The position numbers and the translations under genes were made by a program. From assembly GCF_004342445.1 (NCBI RefSeq), contig NZ_SLWW01000006.1, forward strand, positions 1 to 64,000: DNA of 64,000 nucleotides, written 5' to 3'. The notes under the pieces were generated by a model. That model did no database searches. It was not told where the DNA came from and worked only from the letters and a program-made list of their open reading frames with translations. Shown piece by piece: positions 20,357 to 29,765 of this stretch (the first letter of the stretch is position 1; the number at the start of each line of letters is the position of its first letter). The DNA is from Rhodovulum euryhalinum. Lineage in GTDB: Bacteria > Pseudomonadota > Alphaproteobacteria > Rhodobacterales > Rhodobacteraceae.

Positions 20357-21088
20357 ATGGACCAGAAGATCTTGCTGCTGACCGGCGCGAGCCGGGGCAT
20401 CGGGCATGCCACGGTGAAACGGTTCTCGGCCGAGGGGTGGCGGGTTCTGACCTGTTCGCGCCAGCCGTTCGATCCGCGCTGTCCCTGGCCGGGCGGTGCC
20501 GAGGATCACATCCAGATCGACCTTGCCGACGCACGGGCGACCAAATGCGCCATAGAGGTGATCCGTGGCAAGCTGAAGGACGGCAGGCTGCACGCGCTGG
20601 TCAACAATGCGGGGATCTCGCCCAAGTCCGAAGAGGGCGGACGGCTGAACACGCTGGAAACCGACCTGCGCACCTGGGGCCATGTGTTCAACGTGAACTT
20701 TTTCGCCTCGATCGTTCTGGCGCGCGGGCTTCAGGACGAACTGGCCGCGGCGAAGGGCGCCATCGTCAACGTGACCTCGATCGCGGGCAGCCGGGTGCAT
20801 CCCTTCGCGGGCGCGGCCTATGCCACGTCCAAGGCGGCACTGGCCGCGTTGACGCGCGAGATGGCGCATGATTTCGGGCCGCTGGGCGTGCGGGTGAACG
20901 CCATCGCGCCCGGCGAGGTCGATACAGCGATCCTGTCCCCCGGGACCGAGAAGATCGTCGAGACCCTTCCGCTGCGCCGCCTCGGCCAGCCCGAAGAGGT
21001 GGCAAGCGTGATCTGGTTCCTGTGCTCGGAGGAATCGAGCTATGTCACCGGGGCCGAGGTCGAGGTGAATGCCGGGCAGCACGTCTGA
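20357..21088 (+). CDS. Short-chain dehydrogenase/reductase
   Basis: 243 residues, classical SDR. The cofactor motif is TGASRGIGHA (TGxxxGIG), then NNAGIS, the catalytic serine in NVTSIAG, and YATSK with the Y-x3-K pair. C-terminal APGEVDTAI and YVTGAEVEVNAGQ are usual for FabG-like members. The basic residue after the glycine motif (CSRQ) suggests NADP(H). The substrate is unknown. It is the only plus-strand gene between argB and engB, so it was probably inserted there. Confidence 0.88.
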   Translation: MDQKILLLTGASRGIGHATVKRFSAEGWRVLTCSRQPFDPRCPWPGGAEDHIQIDLADARATKCAIEVIRGKLKDGRLHALVNNAGISPKSEEGGRLNTLETDLRTWGHVFNVNFFASIVLARGLQDELAAAKGAIVNVTSIAGSRVHPFAGAAYATSKAALAALTREMAHDFGPLGVRVNAIAPGEVDTAILSPGTEKIVETLPLRRLGQPEEVASVIWFLCSEESSYVTGAEVEVNAGQHV

Positions 21089-21097
21089 GCGGCAGGT

Positions 21098-21751
21098 TCA
21101 GGCGATCCCGGCAACGATGGCGCGCAGCGTGGTGATGCCGTCGCCCTTTTCCGAGGATGTCAGCACCAGATCCGGGAAGGCCGCCGGGTGCCGGGCGAGT
21201 GCGGCCCGCACCTGTTCCAGCACCTTTTCGCGGTCCTGTTCCCTGACCTTGTCAGCCTTGGTCAGCACCGCCTGAAAGGTCACCGCCGCGCTGTCGAGCA
21301 GGCGCATGATCTCTTCGTCCACGGGTTTCACCCCGTGCCGCGTGTCGATCAGCACGAAGGCGCGGCGCAGCGTCTGGCGGCCCGAGAGGTAGGCTTTCAG
21401 AAGGCGCTGCCATTTCTCGACCACCGCCACCGGCGCCTCGGCATAGCCATAGCCCGGCAGGTCGACCAGGTAATGGCTTTCACCCAGGGTGAAATAATTG
21501 ATCTCTTGCGTCCGGCCCGGCGTGTTTGACGCCCGTGCCAGCGCCTTGCGGCCGGTCAGCGCGTTGATCAGGCTCGACTTGCCCACGTTCGACCGGCCCG
21601 CGAAACAGACCTCGGCCCGGTCGGCGGGCGGCAACCCGTCCATCGCGACCACGCCCTTGAGGAACTCCACCTGCCCCGCGAACAGCTTGCGGCCGCGCTC
21701 GGCGGTTTCGGCATCGGGCTCGGGGGCGAGCGGGAAGGGCAGGGATTTCAT
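21098..21751 (-). CDS. engB: Ribosome biogenesis GTPase EngB/YsxC
   Basis: 217 residues. G1 is AGRSNVGKSSLINAL, G3 is DLPGYGYA, G4 is LTKADKV and the G5 segment is LTSSEKGDG. The GRTQEINYF switch I is typical of the YihA/YsxC subfamily, which helps assemble the 50S subunit. Its ATG overlaps the stop of the MOSC gene upstream by four bases, so it belongs to the yidC-MOSC-engB unit. Confidence 0.94.
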   Translation of the reverse strand: MKSLPFPLAPEPDAETAERGRKLFAGQVEFLKGVVAMDGLPPADRAEVCFAGRSNVGKSSLINALTGRKALARASNTPGRTQEINYFTLGESHYLVDLPGYGYAEAPVAVVEKWQRLLKAYLSGRQTLRRAFVLIDTRHGVKPVDEEIMRLLDSAAVTFQAVLTKADKVREQDREKVLEQVRAALARHPAAFPDLVLTSSEKGDGITTLRAIVAGIA

Positions 21752-22494
21752 AGCGGTTCCACCTTGTCGCCCAGGGCCACCCGGCCGCCCGTCACCACCT
21801 CGGCATAGACGCCCAGATCGGTATGGCCCCAGTGGCGTTCCAGTGCGCCCAGCGTGTCGGCATCGCGCTTGCCGGTTTCGGGATCGACCGTGGTTGCCAT
21901 GCAGCGCCCTATGCGCTCGCGCACCTCGAGTTCCGCGCCGCCGATCCGCACCCGCCGCCCGATCCAGTCGAACTCCGCCCAGGGGGCGAGTCCCTCGATC
22001 CAGAAATTGCCGCGGAACCGGCGCGGGTCGAGCGGCCGGCCCACCGCATCGGACAGCGCGCGAAGCGAAGCAAGGCCCAGCAGGCTGACCGAGGGGAAAT
22101 CGCTGTCGGTCATCCCCCGCCCCGGCACCCGTACGATCCGGGCCGAGGCCGCGCGGTCCGGTGGCATCAGCGGGACCACCCAGTCGAGGAAGGCCGCCGC
22201 CTCGCGGTCGGGCGAAAAGGTCAGATCGGGCCGCGCCGGGTGGCTCAGCGTCACGGTTTCCGTGTCCTCGTCAAGCCGGGCCATGATCGCCATGAGTTCC
22301 GACGCCTTGGCCCCGCGCGAGAAATTCGCACACGGTGCCCATGCCGTTCCGTCCGTCCGGGCCGCCTGGTGCGCCACCGCCCATTCCCGGTCCCAGGGCA
22401 GGGTTCGCCCCGCTTCCAGCGTCACCTCGTCCAGCGCCTCGGCGCCGTGTCCCTTTATGGGATGACGCCAGATCTGCGCCAGAAGGGCGGTCAT
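21748..22494 (-). CDS. MOSC domain protein
   Basis: 248 residues. A MOSC N-terminal beta barrel (MTALLAQIWRHPIKGHGAEA, LPWDREWAVA) is followed by the MOSC domain with DPRRFRGNFWIEGLAPWAE and the conserved cysteine in GRCMATTVDPETGKRD. These proteins bind molybdenum cofactor or move sulfur; the substrate here is not known. The start overlaps the yidC stop by four bases and its stop overlaps engB, an arrangement usual in Rhodobacteraceae. Confidence 0.88.
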   Translation of the reverse strand: MTALLAQIWRHPIKGHGAEALDEVTLEAGRTLPWDREWAVAHQAARTDGTAWAPCANFSRGAKASELMAIMARLDEDTETVTLSHPARPDLTFSPDREAAAFLDWVVPLMPPDRAASARIVRVPGRGMTDSDFPSVSLLGLASLRALSDAVGRPLDPRRFRGNFWIEGLAPWAEFDWIGRRVRIGGAELEVRERIGRCMATTVDPETGKRDADTLGALERHWGHTDLGVYAEVVTGGRVALGDKVEPL

Positions 22495-24359
22495 TTGCCG
22501 CCCGGTTCCGGCTTCTTCCGGCTGAAGCTCGACTTGATGTTGCCGAACACGTTCGGGTGATAGCCGTGGCTGCGCATGATCGCGTATTGCTGGATGAAGG
22601 TGATCATGTTGTTCGCGATCCAGTAGATGATCAGGCCGCTGGCAAAGCCACCCAGCATGAACATGAAGATCCAGGGCAGCCAGGCAAAGACCATGGCCTG
22701 GGTCGGGTCGGTCGGTGTCGGGTTGAGCTTTTGCTGCAGCCACATCGAGACACCGAAGATCAGTGGCAGCAGGCCGATGAAGATCAGCGCGAGGAACGAA
22801 CCCGGCGTGGGCGCGGCCCAGGGCGCAAGCCCGAAGAAGTTGAAGACCGACGACGGGTCAGGCGCGGACAGGTCCTTGATCCAGCCGATCCAGGGCGCGT
22901 GCCTGAGTTCGATGGTGACGAAGATCACCTTGTAGAGCGAGAAGAAGATCGGGATCTGCACCAAGAGCGGCAGACAGCCCGCCGCCGGGTTCACCTTTTC
23001 CTTCTTGTAGAGCGCCATCATCTCCATCTGGAGCTTCTGGCGGTCGTCGCCCGCGCGCTCCTTGATCTTCTCCATCTCGGGCTGAAGTTCCTTCATCTTC
23101 GCCATCGAGGTGTAGGACTTGTAGGCCAAGGGCAGCAGGAGGGCCTTGATGATCAGCGTCAGCCCGATGATCGCCCAGCCCATCGCGCCGGGAATACCCA
23201 TCTGCGTGAAGGTGCCGTTCAGCCAGTGCAGCAGCCAGAAGATCCGCTTCGTGAAGAAGAAGAACCATCCCCAGTCGATCGAGTCGATGAAGCGGTAGAT
23301 GCCGAGGTCGCGCTCGTAATGCCGGATGGTCTCCCATTCCTTGGCGCCAGCGAACAGCATCGTGGTGCTTTCGGCCGTGGCGCCGGGGGCGACCTCGATC
23401 ACCGGAAGGCGGGATTCGACCTGATAGATGTCCGAACCCTCGACATATTTCGCGACCGAGGTGAAACGCTGGCCCGGTGCCGGGATCAGCGTCGTCATCC
23501 AGTACTTGTCGGTAAAGCCGATCCAGCCGTTCGTCTCGACCTCGGCGATCTCGACGCGCGCGGCCTCGCGCTCGACATAGGTGGCATCCAGCAGGTCGGA
23601 ATAGTCGATCTCTTCCAGTGTGTCGTCAAGCTGACGGACGACGCCCTCGTGCAGGATGAAGAACCCGGTCGTGTCCGGTTGGCCGTGGCGCGCGACGATG
23701 CCATAGGGGGCCAGGCGCACGGTCTGGCCGCTCTGGTTCTCGACGCTCTGCTCGATGGTGAAGAGGTAATCCTTGTCCACCCGGATCGTCCGGCGGAAGG
23801 TCAGCCCCGCGCCGTTGTCCCAGGCCAGCGTCACAGGGCTGTTCACGCCCAGGCTTTCGCCGCTCTCGACCGTCCAGCTGGTATTCGCGCCCGGCACCTG
23901 TTCATAGGCCAGTTGACCGGCCGGGGCCCAGCCGTAAAGCGCGTAATAGGGGCGTGTGCTGCCCACCGGCGACAGCAGCGGGACGATGTCCGAGCCCGGG
24001 TCGATCGTTTCCTTGTAGTCCTTCAGCGCCAGCTGGTCGATCCGTCCGCCCAGAAGCGAGATCGAGCCGGTCAGGCGCGGCGTGTCGATCTCGATCCGCG
24101 GCGCGTCGCCGGTTTCCGGTTCAGTGCCGGTGGTGGCGGCGGGCGCCTCGCCGGTCGCGGGTGCCGGCGGGGTGGGCGCAACCTCGGGGGCTGTGCCGGT
24201 GGCCGGGGCGCCGGGCGCGGTCTCGACCGTCTCGATCGCGGCGGGCTCGGGTTCCGGGAACCAGTCCGGCGCGACCTTGGGCCCCACGGTGTACCACAGC
24301 AGGATCACCAGGAAGCTCAACGCCGTCGCGAGGAGAAGATTCTTGCCTTGTTCGTCCAT
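22491..24359 (-). CDS. yidC: Membrane protein insertase YidC
   Basis: 622 residues, the long alphaproteobacterial form. A first helix (about 6-25, NLLLATALSFLVILLWYTVG) is followed by an Ala/Pro/Thr-rich linker, the large periplasmic beta-sandwich (to about 360), then the insertase core with five helices. NWGW-like SIDWGWFFFFTKRIFWLLH, the cytosolic hairpin MKELQPEMEKIKERAGDDRQ and GCLPLLVQIPIFFSLYKVI are typical, as is the basic tail SFSRKKPEPGGK. It inserts inner-membrane proteins alone or with SecYEG. Confidence 0.95.
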   Translation of the reverse strand: MDEQGKNLLLATALSFLVILLWYTVGPKVAPDWFPEPEPAAIETVETAPGAPATGTAPEVAPTPPAPATGEAPAATTGTEPETGDAPRIEIDTPRLTGSISLLGGRIDQLALKDYKETIDPGSDIVPLLSPVGSTRPYYALYGWAPAGQLAYEQVPGANTSWTVESGESLGVNSPVTLAWDNGAGLTFRRTIRVDKDYLFTIEQSVENQSGQTVRLAPYGIVARHGQPDTTGFFILHEGVVRQLDDTLEEIDYSDLLDATYVEREAARVEIAEVETNGWIGFTDKYWMTTLIPAPGQRFTSVAKYVEGSDIYQVESRLPVIEVAPGATAESTTMLFAGAKEWETIRHYERDLGIYRFIDSIDWGWFFFFTKRIFWLLHWLNGTFTQMGIPGAMGWAIIGLTLIIKALLLPLAYKSYTSMAKMKELQPEMEKIKERAGDDRQKLQMEMMALYKKEKVNPAAGCLPLLVQIPIFFSLYKVIFVTIELRHAPWIGWIKDLSAPDPSSVFNFFGLAPWAAPTPGSFLALIFIGLLPLIFGVSMWLQQKLNPTPTDPTQAMVFAWLPWIFMFMLGGFASGLIIYWIANNMITFIQQYAIMRSHGYHPNVFGNIKSSFSRKKPEPGGK

Positions 24360-24533
24360 GGGAGACCGCCGCCCTGTCCTTTGGAGGTGTGGGTGGTTCA
24401 ACAGATTGCACCGGGCAAGGTCAAGCTGTTTTCCCGACGCACGGGGCCGGTTTCGCCCCTGTCCGGCGTCCGGTTCGCCGGTGCCCGGCCAGTTTGGCGG
24501 TTCGGGCAGTGACGGCGCATGCCGGGGGCTTCA

Positions 24534-24567
24534 TCCCCGAGGAATTGCCCCGGTTCCACCCTCGGGG
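24534..24567. terminator. Candidate terminator between ttcA and yidC
   Basis: CCCCGAGG (about 24534-24541) pairs with CCTCGGGG (about 24560-24567) around a longer loop. It lies just past the ttcA stop on the minus strand, in the 220-base ttcA-yidC gap. Apart from this, the gap holds the yidC upstream region and no gene. Confidence 0.35.
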
Positions 24568-24579
24568 CCGGGCGCGTCT

Positions 24580-25437
24580 TCAGAGGTCGGCTGAGTCGTC
24601 TCCGGTGGCGCCCGCGGTCCGCGTCAGCCCGGCAAAGTCGAACAGCGCCGGGTCCAGCAGGTGGCTTGGCCGCGTGTTCATCAGCGCGCGGAACATCTTC
24701 TGCCGCCGGCCGGGGTGGTTCGCCTCCCACTGGTCCAGAAGCGCCTTGACCTGCATCCGCTGCAACCCGTCCTGGCTGCCGCAAAGGTTGCAGGGGATCA
24801 CGGGGTAGTTCATCGCACGGGCGAAGCGGTTGCAATCGGCCTCGGCCACATGGGCGAGCGGGCGGTAGACGAAAAGGTCGCCTTCCTCGTTCACCAGCTT
24901 CGGCGGCATCGTCGCCAGCCGCGAGCCGTGGAAAAGGTTCATGAAGAAGGTTTCCAGGATGTCGTCGCGGTGATGGCCCAGCACGATGGCCGAACATCCC
25001 TCTTCGCGTGCGATCCGGTAGAGGTGGCCGCGCCGCAGCCGCGAACAGAGCGCGCAATAGGTCCGCCCCTCGGGCACCTTGTCCATCACGATGGAATAGG
25101 TGTCGCGATACTCGATCCGGTGCGGCACCTCCATCCGGGTCAGGAACTCGGGCAGCACGGTCGCCGGGAACCCCGGCTGGCCCTGGTCGAGGTTGCAGGC
25201 CAGCAGGTCAACGGGCAAGAGGCCGCGCCATTGCAGTTCATAGAGCGCGGCCAGCAGCGTGAAGCTGTCCTTGCCGCCCGACAGGCACACCAGCCAGCGC
25301 GTGCCGCGTTCGATCATGCCGTACTGCTCGATCGCCTCTCGGGTCTGGCGAACGATGCGCTTGCGCAGCTTGCGAAACTCGGTCGAGGACGGCGCACCAT
25401 GGAACAGCGGGTGGATGTCGTCGGCATCGTCGAACAT
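24580..25437 (-). CDS. ttcA: tRNA 2-thiocytidine biosynthesis protein TtcA
   Basis: 285 residues from [12 protein letters not shown], the start that aligns best with the family; a longer frame extends to 25542 without support. The PP-loop [10 protein letters not shown] activates C32 of tRNA with [12 protein letters not shown] and [12 protein letters not shown] are the two CxxC motifs that hold the [4Fe-4S] cluster needed for sulfur transfer. [18 protein letters not shown] is also conserved. It thiolates cytidine 32 of certain tRNAs. Confidence 0.92.
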   Translation of the reverse strand: MFDDADDIHPLFHGAPSSTEFRKLRKRIVRQTREAIEQYGMIERGTRWLVCLSGGKDSFTLLAALYELQWRGLLPVDLLACNLDQGQPGFPATVLPEFLTRMEVPHRIEYRDTYSIVMDKVPEGRTYCALCSRLRRGHLYRIAREEGCSAIVLGHHRDDILETFFMNLFHGSRLATMPPKLVNEEGDLFVYRPLAHVAEADCNRFARAMNYPVIPCNLCGSQDGLQRMQVKALLDQWEANHPGRRQKMFRALMNTRPSHLLDPALFDFAGLTRTAGATGDDSADL

Positions 25438-25562
25438 GGCGCAGGCCCCCGGGAGTGTTGCTGCCATATCGCAAGCGCCGGCCCGCGCGTAAAGACCTTT
25501 GCGATTCGCGCGTTTGGGGTAAAACTTGCGTGTGGTGCGCAATCGAAGGGCGGGAAAAGCGA

Positions 25563-26483
25563 ATGGACTATGTCTTCTGTGTTCGGAGCGTGCGTGCCGG
25601 GGAATTCGGATCCGAGCCCGGGGCGGCGGCGGAGCCGAGCCCCGACCACCGGATCGGCAAGCGCGACTGGTTTGCCAAGGTGCAGGAAAACGCCATATCC
25701 GGGACGTTCGCGGGCCATCCTTCGGGTGACATCGTGATGTATGTCCACGGCTACAACAACAGCCAGAAGACGATGCTGGCTCGCCACCGCAAGATCCGCA
25801 AGGGGCTTGAGGCGCATGGCTTCGGCGGTGCCGTCGTCAGCTTCGACTGGCCGAGCGCGGACAGCACGTTGAACTATCTCGAAGACCGGACCGACGCCAA
25901 GAAGACCGCGCTGAAACTGGTGGATGAGGGAATCGCGGCCTTCGCGGCACTGCAACGGCCCGATTGCCGGATCAACCTGCATCTGCTGGCCCATTCGATG
26001 GGCTGCTATGTCGTGCGCGAGGCGTTCGATGATGCCGACGACCGGCCGGCCGTCGCGGCGCACAGCTGGTCGGTCAGCCAGGTGATGCTGGTGGCTGCCG
26101 ATGTTTCGGCCGCGTCTCTGGAGGACGGCAATCCGAAAAGCTCGTCACTGTTCCGGCACTGCGTGCGGCTGACGAACTACTACAATCCCTTCGACAACGT
26201 GCTGTCCCTGTCGAACATCAAGCGGATCGGGGTGGCGCCGCGCGCGGGGCGGATCGGCCTGCCGGGGCGGCGGCCGGACAAGGCGGTGAACATCTATTGC
26301 GGCGAGTATTTCGACCGCCACAAGGACATGCTGGGCGACGACCCGAGTATCGCCCACAACTGGTATTTCGAGGATGCCCACTTCATGAAGGACATTTTCT
26401 TCACCGTGCAGGGCAATCTCGACCGGCACGAGTTCCCGACGCGGCTGCCGACGACCGAGGGCAATCTGGCGCTCCGCCCCTGA
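25563..26483 (+). CDS. DUF900-type alpha/beta hydrolase
   Basis: 306 residues, no signal peptide. [10 protein letters not shown] supplies the oxyanion region, SFDWPS the strand after it, and [14 protein letters not shown] the nucleophile S145 in G/A-x-S-x-G form. These features match DUF900 (predicted serine hydrolases). The substrate is unknown. It starts 125 bases from the divergent ttcA start and points the opposite way to ttcA and yidD, interrupting the yidD-yidC block. A GGGCGGGAAAAG element lies before the ATG. Confidence 0.8.
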   Translation: MDYVFCVRSVRAGEFGSEPGAAAEPSPDHRIGKRDWFAKVQENAISGTFAGHPSGDIVMYVHGYNNSQKTMLARHRKIRKGLEAHGFGGAVVSFDWPSADSTLNYLEDRTDAKKTALKLVDEGIAAFAALQRPDCRINLHLLAHSMGCYVVREAFDDADDRPAVAAHSWSVSQVMLVAADVSAASLEDGNPKSSSLFRHCVRLTNYYNPFDNVLSLSNIKRIGVAPRAGRIGLPGRRPDKAVNIYCGEYFDRHKDMLGDDPSIAHNWYFEDAHFMKDIFFTVQGNLDRHEFPTRLPTTEGNLALRP

Positions 26484-26487
26484 GCGG

Positions 26488-26733
26488 TCAGGCGTCCGGC
26501 GCCTTGTCCTTCGGGTCGGGCACCGGGTCGTAGCCGCAGCCGCCCCATGGGTTGCAGCGCAGGATGCGTTTCGCGGCGATCCACCCACCGCGGATCGCCC
26601 CGTGCTTTTCCAGCGCCTCCAGCGCATAGGCCGAGCAGGTCGGCTGATAACGGCAATTGAACCCGATCCAGGGCGACAGGATCAGCCGGTAGGCCCGGAT
26701 CGGCAGGGCAAGCAGGCGGGCCAGCGGGGTCAT
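26488..26733 (-). CDS. yidD: Membrane protein insertion efficiency factor YidD
   Basis: 81 residues. [20 protein letters not shown] and [24 protein letters not shown], with its invariant cysteines, define the family. It is a small amphipathic inner-membrane-associated protein that assists YidC. Its start overlaps the rnpA stop by four bases, the normal rpmH-rnpA-yidD order. Confidence 0.94.
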   Translation of the reverse strand: MTPLARLLALPIRAYRLILSPWIGFNCRYQPTCSAYALEALEKHGAIRGGWIAAKRILRCNPWGGCGYDPVPDPKDKAPDA

Positions 26734-27152
26734 CGGGGGGGCGCGTGGACGCTGGCCAAGGCGCGTTTCAGATCTGCCTGCAATGTGGCAAAGTCCCGGG
26801 TCGCGGTCACCTCGGGGCGGCCGATCAGAACGTAGTCCCAGCCGGCGCGGCCATGGGAAGGCAGGACGAGCCGGGCAACCTCCCGCAGCCGCCGCTTGGC
26901 GCGGTTGCGGGCGACGGCGTTGCCGACCTTCCTAGAGCAGGTAAAGCCGACCCGGATGCCCTCGGCCTCGCCGGGGGGGCGTTCGCGTGCCTGAAGGGTA
27001 AAGGCAGGGGTGCCCTGCCGCCGCGCGCGGGCGGCACGCAGGAAATCGGCCCGCTTCCGCAGCACCTGCAGACATGACGAAACCGCCGGGGGCGCGTCCG
27101 TGGCCACCGGCGTCTCGCCTGCCACCCGCGCCCCCGGCGGTGTCATTACCAT
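26730..27152 (-). CDS. rnpA: Ribonuclease P protein component
   Basis: 140 residues, slightly long: the first 27 or so form a Pro/Ala/Thr-rich extension before [16 protein letters not shown], where most RnpA proteins begin. The RNA-binding core is [26 protein letters not shown] (the RNR motif). It binds RNase P RNA and helps process tRNA 5' ends. A nearer ATG lies at 27146. It lies between rpmH and yidD on the minus strand. Confidence 0.94.
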   Translation of the reverse strand: MVMTPPGARVAGETPVATDAPPAVSSCLQVLRKRADFLRAARARRQGTPAFTLQARERPPGEAEGIRVGFTCSRKVGNAVARNRAKRRLREVARLVLPSHGRAGWDYVLIGRPEVTATRDFATLQADLKRALASVHAPPR

Positions 27153-27169
27153 GGCCTCGTGCGGTTGCC

Positions 27170-27304
27170 TCAGGCGGTCAGACGCTTGCGGCCGCGGGCG
27201 CGGCGGGCGTTGATGACCTTGCGGCCGCCCTTGGTGGCCATGCGGGCGCGGAAACCGTGGCGCCGTGCGCGCACCAGGTTAGAGGGTTGGAAAGTGCGTT
27301 TCAT
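27170..27304 (-). CDS. rpmH: 50S ribosomal protein L34
   Basis: 44 residues: starts [20 protein letters not shown] and ends [17 protein letters not shown], with the MATKGGR segment between. This is the complete, canonical L34 sequence. The ATG is 65 bases downstream of a good promoter. It is the first gene of rpmH-rnpA-yidD. Basic composition and length match the family exactly. Confidence 0.97.
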   Translation of the reverse strand: MKRTFQPSNLVRARRHGFRARMATKGGRKVINARRARGRKRLTA

Positions 27305-27375
27305 CGCGCTTCGCTCCGTTCGCTCAGGCCTAAATCGCGTGCGGATTCGAAGGCCCCGTGTTGTTCGAAGCCCGG

Positions 27376-27404
27376 TCTTTAGGGGGTCGGGCGGGACAAG
27401 TCAA
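27376..27404 (-). promoter_or_regulatory. Predicted sigma-70 promoter of rpmH
   Basis: On the minus strand TTGACT (27404-27399) is followed after exactly 17 bases by TAAAGA (27381-27376). Transcription would start near 27369 and run into rpmH-rnpA-yidD. Confidence 0.65.
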
Positions 27405-27595
27405 TTCACCCCTGACCGAAATTGTTGCAACATCCGGCGCTTTCGATGCCGCCAGTGTTACGAACGCGTTGCAAAACGGCACGGAAACCGTTCCGCTGGG
27501 TCACCACCGATCAAGGCGCCGTGAGGCCCCTGTCGGGCAGGGCGTCAAAGGCGCATCTTCGCCGGGCAACGCAACGTCAACGAACGGCAGGACCG

Positions 27596-28324
27596 ATGAG
27601 CGACATGACGGAAACCCAAGGGCGCAGCGTCGCGCGCCGCCTGCCGCTGATCGCGATCCTGCTGATCGCGGCGCTGGGCGCGGTGACGCTGCGGGACCAG
27701 TTATCGTTTCACGCGCTGGCCGAGCATCGCGAGGCGCTGATCGGGTTTCGCGACGCGAACTATGCGGGCACGGTGATGGGCTTTGTCGCGGCCTATGTCG
27801 TCATCGTCGCCTTCTCGCTGCCGGGTGCCCTTGTGGCGACGCTGACCGGCGGGTTCCTCTTCGGCGTCTTTCCAGGCGTGCTGTTCAACGTGACGGCGGC
27901 GACCTTGGGCGCGATCGCGATCTTCCTCGCCGCCCGCGCAGGGCTGGGCGAGCGGCTGGCGGCCCGGATCGACGCCTCCGAAGGCCGGGTGAAGCGGCTG
28001 CGAGAGGGGTTGCGCGAGAACGAATTGTCGGTGCTGTTCCTGATCCGGCTGGTGCCAGCCGTGCCGTTCTTCGTGGCCAACCTGTTGCCGGCGCTGGTGG
28101 GCGTGCGGCTGGGCCGCTTTGCCGTCACCACGTTTTTCGGGATCATGCCGGGGGCGCTGGTCTATACATGGGTCGGCGCCGGGCTGGGCGAGGTCTTCGC
28201 CCGGGGCGAGACGCCCGATCTAGGTATCATTTTCGAGCCGCAGATCCTCGGGCCGCTGCTGGGCCTCGCGGCATTGGCCGCACTGCCGATGGTGCTGCGC
28301 CTCGTTCGCCGCAAGGACACCTGA
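27596..28324 (+). CDS. TVP38/TMEM64 family (DedA-like) membrane protein
   Basis: 242 residues, about five membrane segments. The SNARE-associated (VTT) domain is visible as SLPGALVATLTGGFLFG with FNVTAATLGAIAIFLAAR, then RLVPAVPFFVANLLPALVGVRLGRF and TTFFGIMPGALVYTWVGAGLGE. Members are thought to move lipids or small solutes; here the function is open. The 291 bases between it and rpmH hold the rpmH promoter and no gene. It is followed after one base by a disulfide oxidoreductase gene, a frequent pairing. Confidence 0.85.
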   Translation: MSDMTETQGRSVARRLPLIAILLIAALGAVTLRDQLSFHALAEHREALIGFRDANYAGTVMGFVAAYVVIVAFSLPGALVATLTGGFLFGVFPGVLFNVTAATLGAIAIFLAARAGLGERLAARIDASEGRVKRLREGLRENELSVLFLIRLVPAVPFFVANLLPALVGVRLGRFAVTTFFGIMPGALVYTWVGAGLGEVFARGETPDLGIIFEPQILGPLLGLAALAALPMVLRLVRRKDT

Positions 28325-28325
28325 C

Positions 28326-29738
28326 ATGGCGCGCATGAAGACCGATCTCTGCATCATCGGGGCGGGTTCCGGCGGGCTGTCGCTGGCTGCGGGTGCGGTG
28401 CAGATGGGCGCCCGCGTGGTGCTGGTCGAGGGTCACCGGATGGGCGGCGACTGCCTGAACTACGGCTGCGTGCCGTCCAAGGCTTTGCTGGCGGCGGCGA
28501 AGCAGGCTCAGACGGTGCGCGAGGGCGGCTTTGGCATCGCGCCGGTCGTCCCGCAAGTGGACTATGCCGCCGCCATGGCCCATGTGCAGTCGGCCATCGC
28601 CACCATAGCGCCCCATGACAGTGTCGAGCGGTTCGAGGGTCTGGGCGTCCGCGTCATCCAGGCCTGGGGCCGGTTTCTGAACGACCGCGAGCTTGAGGCA
28701 GGCGGCGAGGTGATCCGGGCCCGGCGATTCGTGATCGCCACCGGTTCGCGCCCGCTGTTGCCGCCAATTCCGGGGCTTGACCAAGTCCCGTACCTGACCA
28801 ACGAGACGCTGTTCGATCTGCGCGAGCGGCCTGGCCATCTGCTGATCATCGGTGGCGGGCCGATCGGGATGGAGATGGCGCAGGCCAATGTGCGGCTGGG
28901 CACGAAAGTCACGGTGATCGAGGGCGACCGGGCGCTGAACCGCGACGATCCCGAGCTTGCGAAGATCGTCCTTGATCGCCTGCGCGCCGAGGGGGTCGGG
29001 ATCGCCGAGGGGGCGCAGGCGACGCGGGTCAGCGGCAAGGCCGGGGCGATCACCGTCGAGACCGGGCAGGGCAGCTTCACCGGCACGCATCTGTTGGTTG
29101 CCGTGGGCCGAACGCCTGCCCTCGACCGGCTGAACCTTGCCGCCGCGTGCGTCGAGACCACCAGGGCCGGCGTCAAGGTCGGCCCAGACCTGCGCAGCAC
29201 CAACCGTCGCGTCTATGCCATCGGCGATGCCGCAGGGGGCCTGCAATTCACCCATGTCGCAGGCTATCATGCGGGGGTCGTGATCCGCCCGATCCTGCTG
29301 GGCCTGCCCGCCAGCGCCCGGACGGCCCACATCCCGCGCGTCACCTATACCGACCCCGAGCTTGCCCAGATTGGCCCGACCGAGGCCGAGGCCCGCGCCG
29401 AGCATGGGGCCAGGCTATCGGTTGCCCGTTTTGCGTTCTCGGGAAACGACCGGGCCATCGCGACCGGCCAGACCGACGGCCTGATCAAGGTCATGGTCGT
29501 CAAGGGCCGTCCCGTGGGCGTCTCGATCGCGGGCGCCGAGGCGGGCGAGTTGATCGGCCCCTGGACACTGGCCCTCGCCAACAACCTGAAAATGACCCAT
29601 GTCGCGAACATGGTTGCGCCCTATCCGACGCTGGGCGAGGTTAACAAGAGGGCGGCGGGTGCTTACTTCTCGCCCAGATTGTTTGAAAACCCCTGGGTCA
29701 AGCGGGTCGTTCGCGTCGTGCAGCGCCTCTTGCCCTGA
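28326..29738 (+). CDS. Pyridine nucleotide-disulfide oxidoreductase (Lpd/MerA-like)
   Basis: 470 residues. FAD site GAGSGGLSLAAGAVQMGARV, redox disulfide C43/C48 in GGDCLNYGCVPSK, NAD(P) site IGGGPIGMEMAQANVRLG and the second FAD motif VYAIGDAAGG are intact. The C-terminal dimer domain ends YPTLGEV, where lipoamide dehydrogenases have a histidine-proline-threonine active-site segment; the base histidine is missing. It also lacks the MerA metal-binding domain and vicinal C-terminal cysteines. A lipoamide or mercury substrate is therefore doubtful. It is fused in one transcript with the TVP38 gene upstream. Confidence 0.85.
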   Translation: MARMKTDLCIIGAGSGGLSLAAGAVQMGARVVLVEGHRMGGDCLNYGCVPSKALLAAAKQAQTVREGGFGIAPVVPQVDYAAAMAHVQSAIATIAPHDSVERFEGLGVRVIQAWGRFLNDRELEAGGEVIRARRFVIATGSRPLLPPIPGLDQVPYLTNETLFDLRERPGHLLIIGGGPIGMEMAQANVRLGTKVTVIEGDRALNRDDPELAKIVLDRLRAEGVGIAEGAQATRVSGKAGAITVETGQGSFTGTHLLVAVGRTPALDRLNLAAACVETTRAGVKVGPDLRSTNRRVYAIGDAAGGLQFTHVAGYHAGVVIRPILLGLPASARTAHIPRVTYTDPELAQIGPTEAEARAEHGARLSVARFAFSGNDRAIATGQTDGLIKVMVVKGRPVGVSIAGAEAGELIGPWTLALANNLKMTHVANMVAPYPTLGEVNKRAAGAYFSPRLFENPWVKRVVRVVQRLLP

Positions 29739-29765
29739 GCCCCGGGGGGCACATGGGCGCAAGGC

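Noticed and set aside
22335-24512. Plus-strand open frame of 725 codons
   Set aside because: Antisense to yidC and part of the MOSC gene; Arg/Asp/His-rich, no domain.
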